Shown here in pieces: positions 8,801 to 13,668 of a stretch of DNA of 15,831 bases; the stretch's first letter is position 1; every line of letters begins with the position of its first letter. The stretch spans positions 1-15,831 of the forward strand of contig CAJPSI010000010.1 in the NCBI GenBank assembly GCA_905373275.1, in the 5' to 3' direction. The DNA is from Candidatus Saccharibacteria bacterium UBA1103. GTDB taxonomy: Bacteria > Patescibacteriota > Saccharimonadia > Saccharimonadales > Saccharimonadaceae. Under the pieces are notes generated by a model that ran no database searches, was not told the DNA's origin, and saw nothing but the letters and a program-made list of their open reading frames with translations. The position numbers and the translations under genes were made by a program.

Positions 8801-10990
8801 GATATAAGAAGTGGCAAGCTGGATCAGATGCTGAATAGCCGGGACACCATCATCGCCTCTGACCTGCTCCGAGCTTCGTTAGGCTCTAATAACCGCTCCA
8901 TCCGAGAATACTTGGATACTCTAAAGAATGGCCAAGCGCTGCTTGATCAGCTAAGCTCAGGCGAGCTGGATTGGGATACCTTTAACCAGCCAACCGGCCT
9001 AATGGATAAGGATACTAAAGCTAACTACGACACCCTCAGTACCTTTGCCTGGCACTTAGCTGCTCTCTACAACAGCACCGTATCAGGCAAAGAGCATCCA
9101 TACCAACTCATCCACCAGCAGACAAACCGGCAAGATGCGAGTAATCCTCTCCAAACCGATTTCACTAATCTAACCAGTCTAATCAAGCCGGTCGGTCAAT
9201 TCACCCTAGCCGACCGAGCCGTTCGTTACTTCGCTCACTTCGTCGGTATCGAGGATTTAGCCGGTGCTGAGCGGTATATGGATAATGTAGTTAAGGAAGC
9301 CGATGCCAGAAACCGTCGGACTGCCGAATACCTTACTAATACAGATGAGCCCAAGCTTCAGTTGGGCGACTTGGTCAAAGACATAGGTGGAACTGATGGC
9401 TATGGTATCCGTTATCTCTCCGACATCTTTCAAAACGGCGCTATTTCCAAAGAGTACTTGGGTAGCTCATCTCGTAGTGAGTCCACGCCACTTGGTACTG
9501 ATATGAATATAGTACTGCGCCAACCGCGAGGCAAGTGGGCGGTCAACCAAATCGCCGATAACCACGGCAAGCGCATGCTGGCTGAGGTTCATGGCGGTGG
9601 TCTCTGGGCGGTGCTACGGAGTGACCAGGCTACCGGCGAGGATAGGTTTATTGTCACTAGACGAGATAGGGGCGAGATTGATCAGGCTGTCTACGACCCA
9701 AATGAGCCGGACTGGACCCATAAGAGAGAAGCTCTCGCTAAGCTGGAAGCTTTTGCTACCAGCTTGGATGGCAGCGGGCACTATGACATCCGGACCGGCT
9801 TTGGCATGGACTCAGTCGACTTCTTTGTCACTGATTCCACTCTCGTCTCCGAGGTTACTAAGTTGGAAATTGCCCTCAATGGCTTCTATATCCCGATAAT
9901 CGATAGAGATAGCGAGGAGCTCATCTTCACCCCGGATGACTATGACAGGATGCGCCAGCAGATGTCCGGCCTCAGCCACTACCGCACCGGCGACTATCAG
10001 TTTGCCCCGGAGGACGAACTGGAGCTCCCCTCTACCAATGTTGAAAGAGCTACCATTCCCAGCACTACTACCATCATTGACCAGCTTCCGGCCAGCATAG
10101 CTGAGACCGACCGTAAGCATGAAGTGATCAACCGGGCCATCAAGCAAGCTATTGCTAATATCCCTGAGTTAAACCTCAGCTACAAAGACTATCTGGATGG
10201 TGATCTAACTGAAAATATAGTCGAGATGATTGATACCGGCTCTACCGGCAGACAGACTAACGCTCCCGGGCTGGGTGACTTTGACTACCTGGCTAGGTTG
10301 GATAGAAGCATCCTTAATGATCCAACCAAGAAACAGAGGATCATTGATGCCCTGCTGACTGCCTTCGGCAAGACGGATGAAATCAACGACAATACCAAGC
10401 TAAACCAAACAGGCGGCTTAAGGCGCAATGAGGACAAAGTGGGTGAGAACCAAGTAGATAACAAAAGCGTCATAGTCAATGGTACCCTTCGCCTGAAAAA
10501 GGTATCAATTGACGGGCTGGCTGAGCCGGTTGATATTGACATTACCCTGACCCAGAAGACTAATAAAGTCCAGTACTCGACCGACATGGCTTTGGCTGAT
10601 CGCCTAGATAATATCAAGCAACAGTCAGAAGCTAAATACCGGCAAGTCCTAACTAACATTATCTACGCTAAGCAGTTCCTCAAGGCTGCCGGTGTCTACA
10701 AACAATGGCGTAACCCCGAAGCAAAAGGCGTCGGTGGTTTAAGCGGCGTTGGTGTCGAGAACTGGATTCTGCAGCATGGCGGCTCATTCAAACAAGCTGC
10801 TAGAGACTTCCTGGCTGTAGCAGATAACTATCCTAAGTTTGAAGACTTCTGCGTTCACTACCCGGTCTGGGACTATGGTGAGAACCATAAGGGTACTATG
10901 AATAAACCCCATGGCAATTTCGTTGCCGATAGCATGAACCGAGCCGGCTACAACCGGATGAAGCAAGCTCTCAGGGTGATAGTGAGTTAG
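5882..10990 (+). CDS. Giant multidomain protein with C-terminal class I nucleotidyltransferase domain
   Basis: This 1702-residue protein has no visible signal peptide or membrane segment and is probably cytoplasmic. Domains in order: a polar N-terminus (1-95); three repeats of about 40 residues with a K-hydrophobic-DL-S/G-N core (99-205); a helical region with two Cys pairs, C367/C370 and C455/C458; two to three repeats of about 65-70 residues (661-812); more helical sequence; a segment at 1161-1356 that may be ADP-ribosyltransferase-like (KDI, RYLSDIFQNG, then NGFYIPI and FTPDDYD); and a nucleotidyltransferase (about 1420-1702). The last is the clearest: G1453-S1454, D1466 and D1468 (DFDY), a further D1551/D1553, then GVYKQW at 1604-1609 and GVGGLSGVGVENWIL...GGSF at 1616-1636. 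The final segment closely resembles the region after the catalytic domain in archaeal CCA-adding enzymes. It could be an RNA 3'-end nucleotidyltransferase or a relative making another nucleotide product; substrate and role are unknown. It sits between radA and the PIN-TRAM gene, where Firmicutes carry disA, but shows no DisA motifs. Coding-strand G/C skew inverts near residue 920. Confidence 0.9.
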   Translation: MNRQINPPDQSVTGANNTGTDGWLAGREETEPVKTAPLSRRLAEVTDSFKLAFAKVRTSRQLKLIDRTLDDTQPHGSRSGQLGALLDRLAPRTNRDEPERYRQLNQLVDQGKLDLGNEQVLGEYLRRIGLAHDNTAVAENHRFVTDLIGQGKIDLSNREVSRGHLEIAPSDDNIAASERPGVKRAINTDKLDLSNDQTVDDFLDSVGERHAFDANGFLEGLNIPMEKIAGNEHIKQLAVNWLENVAGCTHLDDSYPLSTEDLLVKDSHLFDILEEISASDDGKKLLVNAVNRSGKSIQEFGDLSARAEKGNIIHRQFYERLNRKSKKERVFAGKVLSDLTKYNHLIRRLGWQLPQDDKLWSEQPFRCDDCSSLSKGIDGMIGTQDIIYQVGLIDGHDVDRLYHYQYRKIDRMFSLGAADRQYFISPNLEPSGDDERANYWHEQSKYLGATAMQTCIGCASNMAEKEGLAMSDLIDENGVLKDAFFENSPESLLGQFDVAGLLDHYYTPLDNVRCARIAEFLEAHRDQTNEDDGGRMLVDFIRNNLKSDDGTYDAKVIEQFRYSLGPRFVAEYQKSLNGGQEKERFYDEVFLRYRSAHDCLDAIMPRLDPDWRSHYSNAEKAYFKFISKVCSHGNHDFNYANYVDADSAGELRRATVRHFDANGPTDELIRQMLFKDMNLLRKYPELCANTAGLSDGEMALFKFCENYRVNNSNIKKWGLTPDNLSDYVNDYGLTGRLIDQILLSDVDFLRKNPDLQARLSDDKKALLEFCEQYGVDTDEIKKYQLTLDNLADYFGANGPKPKFWQDAFASDAHNLDLIYKYYRSQNKAGRKRMGLDGKQIAVMEGYDGIDEGNDWNKPRQVFGSYIKEHYDRLTTDQIKQVSGIIVRLIDSNSSELAERSGDFARELLELDIDKIPEALDRVEDIFIHNHLPYVGKNYLVFRTIYSSANLGEDFDFSFSSFNTISPVLQQATGDIRSGKLDQMLNSRDTIIASDLLRASLGSNNRSIREYLDTLKNGQALLDQLSSGELDWDTFNQPTGLMDKDTKANYDTLSTFAWHLAALYNSTVSGKEHPYQLIHQQTNRQDASNPLQTDFTNLTSLIKPVGQFTLADRAVRYFAHFVGIEDLAGAERYMDNVVKEADARNRRTAEYLTNTDEPKLQLGDLVKDIGGTDGYGIRYLSDIFQNGAISKEYLGSSSRSESTPLGTDMNIVLRQPRGKWAVNQIADNHGKRMLAEVHGGGLWAVLRSDQATGEDRFIVTRRDRGEIDQAVYDPNEPDWTHKREALAKLEAFATSLDGSGHYDIRTGFGMDSVDFFVTDSTLVSEVTKLEIALNGFYIPIIDRDSEELIFTPDDYDRMRQQMSGLSHYRTGDYQFAPEDELELPSTNVERATIPSTTTIIDQLPASIAETDRKHEVINRAIKQAIANIPELNLSYKDYLDGDLTENIVEMIDTGSTGRQTNAPGLGDFDYLARLDRSILNDPTKKQRIIDALLTAFGKTDEINDNTKLNQTGGLRRNEDKVGENQVDNKSVIVNGTLRLKKVSIDGLAEPVDIDITLTQKTNKVQYSTDMALADRLDNIKQQSEAKYRQVLTNIIYAKQFLKAAGVYKQWRNPEAKGVGGLSGVGVENWILQHGGSFKQAARDFLAVADNYPKFEDFCVHYPVWDYGENHKGTMNKPHGNFVADSMNRAGYNRMKQALRVIVS
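6176..6496 (+). repeat. Three degenerate ~40-residue repeats in the N-terminal part of the giant protein
   Basis: Residues 99-138, 139-177 and 178-205 each carry the pattern K-[LI]-D-L-[SG]-N at the same place (K112-N117, K152-N157, K190-N195), 38-40 residues apart. The first two units also share a preceding LV.QGK / LIGQGK helix end, and a Glu starts each unit. The similarity is at protein level; the DNA has diverged, so the duplication is old. Confidence 0.75.
7862..8317 (+). repeat. Tandem ~65-70-residue repeats in the middle of the giant protein
   Basis: Residues 661-731 and 732-795 align along their length: FLRKNPDLQ against LLRKYPELC, ALLEFCEQYGV against ALFKFCENYRV, and LTLDNLADY against LTPDNLSDY. 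A third unit begins at 796 with the same ANGP as at 661 and then fades (FWQDAFASDAHNL). The unit looks like a helical-repeat module. Confidence 0.8.
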
Positions 10991-11097
10991 GTTGTAACCT
11001 TATCATTCTTCCCTCAGACGCTGACGAAGTCTTCGGCAATCCGTGATGAATCCGCCCCTCATGATTACTCTGGGCTAAAAGACACAATTATTTATAC
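10991..11097. other. Spacer between the giant gene and the structured RNA element
   Basis: No plausible gene is seen. A short palindrome, AGGTTGTAACCT (10990-11001), sits on the stop codon, and CGAAG-T-CTTCG lies a little further on; both are too short to call a terminator. The last part (11086-11097) is AT-rich and could hold a -10 for the RNA element, with TATTTA at 11089-11094, but no convincing -35 accompanies it. Confidence 0.4.
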
Positions 11098-11331
11098 GTC
11101 TGTAATTTCCCCAGTCTCATTACTTAATCTAACTTCGATTAAAGTAAGTATTCCTAGGTACGAGTAGTACAGTGTGGTTGACGAAGGCTGTTGATATAGC
11201 AGTAAGCTATCCAGCGCACGTGGTGGTTTATGCGGTGCCAAGCCTGAGGAGACCACCTGTACTACTTGTGTGTTAAAGAGCTATATGTGGGGGAAATCAC
11301 AGACCCTGCTCTGGATTACAGGGTTAATTTA
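11098..11331 (+). ncRNA. Candidate structured non-coding RNA of unrecognised family
   Basis: The element folds as nested helices. Outer helix: 11098-11112 pairs with 11290-11304, 14 pairs around one A-C mismatch. Inside it, hairpin 11120-11129/11137-11147 has ten pairs, one bulged A and a 7-nt loop. A long helix then pairs 11160-11172 with 11257-11269 (13 pairs) and continues, past a bulged T, as 11174-11178 with 11252-11256. Its tip carries hairpin 11196-11200/11206-11210, extended by GCTG/CAGC (11187-11190/11212-11215), and a smaller one, GCAC/GTGC (11216-11219/11235-11238). G-U pairs such as 11162-11267 would be C-A mismatches on the other strand, so the + strand is the RNA. A terminator-like hairpin follows. 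It has none of the hallmark sequences of tmRNA, RNase P RNA or SRP RNA; a divergent 6S-like RNA cannot be excluded. It could be a stand-alone RNA or a leader of the PIN-TRAM gene. Confidence 0.7.
11303..11330 (+). terminator. Possible intrinsic terminator of the structured RNA
   Basis: ACCCTG (11303-11308) pairs perfectly with CAGGGT (11319-11324) around a 10-nt loop, followed by the T-rich TAATTT. The large loop and interrupted T-run make it a weak terminator. Its 5' arm abuts, and by two bases overlaps, the 3' arm of the outer helix of the RNA, so the two helices may stack or compete. Confidence 0.45.
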
Positions 11332-11346
11332 TCGTTACGGGCTACA

Positions 11347-11368
11347 TTGCATTACATAGTCAATGCAA
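11347..11368. promoter_or_regulatory. Inverted repeat upstream of the PIN-TRAM promoter
   Basis: TTGCATT (11347-11353) and AATGCAA (11362-11368) are perfect 7-base inverted repeats separated by 8 bases. They lie just upstream of the -35 position of the putative promoter ending at 11400. This could be an operator for an unknown regulator or a small hairpin; no known regulator site is recognised. Confidence 0.35.
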
Positions 11369-11391
11369 GTGTACTGACTCACGCTTTGATA

Positions 11392-11400
11392 TGATATACT
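11392..11400 (+). promoter_or_regulatory. Putative extended -10 promoter of the PIN-TRAM gene
   Basis: TGATATACT is TG, one base, then TATACT (11395-11400). No strong -35 is seen 16-18 bp upstream. Transcription would start near 11407, leaving an 18-nt leader that contains the AAAGGA ribosome binding site. Confidence 0.55.
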
Positions 11401-11407
11401 ACTTCTG

Positions 11408-11413
11408 AAAGGA
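11408..11413 (+). promoter_or_regulatory. Ribosome binding site of the PIN-TRAM gene
   Basis: AAAGGA lies 11 nt before the ATG at 11425. An in-frame second ATG at 11431 (M3) would be further away, so 11425 is the preferred start. Confidence 0.5.
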
Positions 11414-11424
11414 ATTATTTACTT

Positions 11425-12384
11425 ATGAACATGCAATCATTTGCTACTGCTTTAGTGGTGGCGACATTTATCGAGACGACCTTGTTAATGGTCCTCAAAC
11501 TACGTCAGCGTAACCCCAAGGTAGCTCGAGGCTCCATCTTGCTGGATACCAGCTCAATCATGGACGGACGAATCGTCGACGTAGCCCGCTCCGGTGTGAT
11601 CACGGCAGAGATTATTATTCCGCGCTCAGTGGTGCGTGAATTACAGCTATTAGCTGACAAGGCAGATCACGACAAAAGACTGCGGGCTCGCAAGGGGCTG
11701 GATAACATCCGGGTACTTCAGCGGATGGATGCCGTTAGCGTAGCCATCGTCAATGATGGGCTGGTCGACTCGGGCGGAGTTGATGAGCGATTGCTTGAGC
11801 TGGCGCAAAAGTACGACGCTTCTATCGCCACCACTGACTACAACCTGAATAAGGTGGCTAAAGTTATTAATCTGACTGTAATCAATGTTAACGAACTGTC
11901 GCAAATGCTTCGGGCTCAGCTGTTACCGGGTGAGCGAATAGAGGTAGAGCTAATTCAGCCGGGTGCAAATCGGGATCAGGCGGTGGGATATCTCGAGGAC
12001 GGCACGATGGTGGTGGTAGAGGATGCTAAGGCGCAGATCGGTCATCGCCTGACGGTCGAGATCGTCCGTTCGCTGCAAACGGAGGCGGGGCGAATGATGT
12101 TTGCTAAAAAGGTGCGAACTACCGGGCAGAACGAACCGAGTAAGTCGAAGCGAAGTAGTGAAGAGGCAAGATCGACTCGGCTGACATCCGCCTTTCATTC
12201 CGATCAACTAGCCAAGAAACGCCCCGGTCGTCATAATCAGCCCAAGCATATCCAGGCGAATCAGGCCGACGGAAGCGACGATGATGAGGTTACAAAGAAA
12301 CAGCCACGTCGTCCTCGCACGCCTCGACGTCAGTCAAACAGTACGGTTGCTGAGGCGGAGATGGTTCGACTAGCTAATAAATAA
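11425..12384 (+). CDS. Membrane-anchored PIN-TRAM domain protein (YacL-like putative RNase)
   Basis: PIN domains are metal-dependent ribonucleases and TRAM is a small RNA-binding beta-barrel. The 319 residues show one N-terminal membrane segment (about 4-24), a PIN domain (about 37-160) with the acidic residues of the active site in their usual motifs (D41 in LLDTSSIMDGR, E72 in VVREL, D120 in VDERLLELA, D138 in TTDYN), and a TRAM domain (about 165-232) ending in GRMMFAKK. A low-complexity, strongly basic tail of nearly 90 residues follows (RRPRTPRRQ and similar), probably an RNA- or membrane-surface-binding extension. B. subtilis YacL has the same PIN-TRAM pair but several membrane helices; here only one is seen. 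yacL lies downstream of clpC-radA-disA in Firmicutes, supporting the assignment. It has its own putative promoter and converges with the next gene, 3 nt between stops. Confidence 0.92.
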   Translation: MNMQSFATALVVATFIETTLLMVLKLRQRNPKVARGSILLDTSSIMDGRIVDVARSGVITAEIIIPRSVVRELQLLADKADHDKRLRARKGLDNIRVLQRMDAVSVAIVNDGLVDSGGVDERLLELAQKYDASIATTDYNLNKVAKVINLTVINVNELSQMLRAQLLPGERIEVELIQPGANRDQAVGYLEDGTMVVVEDAKAQIGHRLTVEIVRSLQTEAGRMMFAKKVRTTGQNEPSKSKRSSEEARSTRLTSAFHSDQLAKKRPGRHNQPKHIQANQADGSDDDEVTKKQPRRPRTPRRQSNSTVAEAEMVRLANK

Positions 12385-12387
12385 TCT

Positions 12388-13668
12388 CTAAGCTTTTCTC
12401 GGCGTTTTAGTCGGAGAACTCTTGACTTTAGGCTTGACTAGGCGAGACTTGACGGTTAACGCCCAGGTCATAATACCGAGGCTGATGAATAGCTCAAGAT
12501 ACTCGGTCGGTGCTCCCGGATTGTAATTCCAGAGCTCTGCATTAAATAAATTACCAGTCAGCACTACTATGAAGCAGAGGAACGATATTCCTAGCCGGAG
12601 AACCTGGTGCCTATTATCATCAGTATTGTCTAAAACGGAAGCGGTGTTCGGTTGAGACCGAAGCTTGAGTCGGTATCTGAGCTTAGTCAATAGTAAGCAG
12701 GCTGTCGCTAATATGATAAATAAGTTAGATGAGCAGTAGAGACCACTGTCGGACACCAGAGGGTCGCAGAAGGCGAAGCCGACGGCGAAGAGTCCGACGA
12801 AACAGCCGGGTGGCAACCAGTCTATTAAGAAATCCAGCCTGGCCTTAGGGCATTTTCGAAGTAGTTTGGCTAGACTCTCTCGCCAGAAAGCGAAGCCGAT
12901 GAGCAGTAGCCAACCGCCAAAATAAAGAATATTTTGGGCGAGCTGAGTGTTGATGTTGTGCAAGTTTATCTCTGACTGGGAATTAATCTCAGCTAAGAAT
13001 GATGGTGTACCCCAGCCGAAAATTCGCTGTCCCCAGCTTAGCTCCTCGCCAACCATTAGTCCCAGGAGTAGAACCGTGGCGATAGCTAGAATCATTGCCA
13101 AGCGTTGACGTTGCCTAAAGTAGTGACGGGCGACTTTGATAAAGGCGATAGCGGCTACGAGCTGGCAAGCACTCTTGATGAAGATGGCGTTACGGAAAAA
13201 GGGCCACGATTCTTTGCGGACCAGCAAAGCGGCGAACTGGGGCGTGACCAGCTGGATAACTAAGAAAACGATGGCTATCACCGGCAAGGCGATACTGAGG
13301 CGCAAGAGCCATTGACGAGCCTTAGGTGACGGTTCGTGGCTGGGCGGAGTATTGCTCCAAGACGACTTGGTGGCAAGTAAGAGAAAGACGATGGCGAGGA
13401 TAATAACAGCCAGGCGGTAAAAGTTGTACGGCCGAGTGAAGAGTGGCTTAGACAGGTTTGCCTCGACCGGGAAAAGAGCTATGGTGGCAGCCGAGAAGCC
13501 AAAGGCGAGGACATAGTAAGCTGCCTGTCTAGCGGGTATTAGCTTACGTTTCTTTGCCTTATGGTTGCGCTTAGTGTTGGGGCTAACCTGCGATGGTCTA
13601 TCAATGGTCTTGATCTTAGCCTTGGTCTTCGTTGCTTTATGTGTACCCTTTTTGGGCGGCTTGGTCAT
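12388..13668 (-). CDS. Polytopic membrane protein with EELSWGQR motif, function unknown
   Basis: The 426 residues begin with a Lys-rich cytoplasmic stretch of about 47 residues and continue with roughly ten hydrophobic segments, ending in another basic tail. Between the middle segments is a conserved-looking motif: E208-E209-L-S-W-G-Q-R215, then P222, N229, Q231, E233 and NLHNI (235-239). I recognise this E-E-x-S-W/Y-G-Q...N-x-Q-x-E-x-N-L-H-N pattern from uncharacterised membrane proteins of diverse bacteria; paired acidic residues and a His in a membrane context could suggest metal binding or catalysis, which is inference only. The start ATG (13668-13666) overlaps the TGA of the penicillin-binding protein gene as ATGA, so the two are co-transcribed and probably translationally coupled. 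A role in the cell envelope is plausible from this context but unproven. Confidence 0.85.
   Translation of the reverse strand: MTKPPKKGTHKATKTKAKIKTIDRPSQVSPNTKRNHKAKKRKLIPARQAAYYVLAFGFSAATIALFPVEANLSKPLFTRPYNFYRLAVIILAIVFLLLATKSSWSNTPPSHEPSPKARQWLLRLSIALPVIAIVFLVIQLVTPQFAALLVRKESWPFFRNAIFIKSACQLVAAIAFIKVARHYFRQRQRLAMILAIATVLLLGLMVGEELSWGQRIFGWGTPSFLAEINSQSEINLHNINTQLAQNILYFGGWLLLIGFAFWRESLAKLLRKCPKARLDFLIDWLPPGCFVGLFAVGFAFCDPLVSDSGLYCSSNLFIILATACLLLTKLRYRLKLRSQPNTASVLDNTDDNRHQVLRLGISFLCFIVVLTGNLFNAELWNYNPGAPTEYLELFISLGIMTWALTVKSRLVKPKVKSSPTKTPRKA

Noticed and set aside
9591..10147. Overlapping reading frames of about 100 codons within the giant gene on both strands
   Set aside because: They have no recognisable protein features or start signals and overlap a frame with clear conserved motifs.
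5882..10990. The giant protein as a DisA-type diadenylate cyclase
   Set aside because: It occupies the disA position but shows neither the DGA nor the RHR motif of DAC domains; its motifs fit the polymerase-beta-like class.
11098..11331. tmRNA, RNase P RNA or SRP RNA as identity of the structured RNA
   Set aside because: The hallmark sequences of each (tRNA-like ends with CCA, GAAAGTCCGGGC, and the GGAA-loop domain with AGCAG) are absent.
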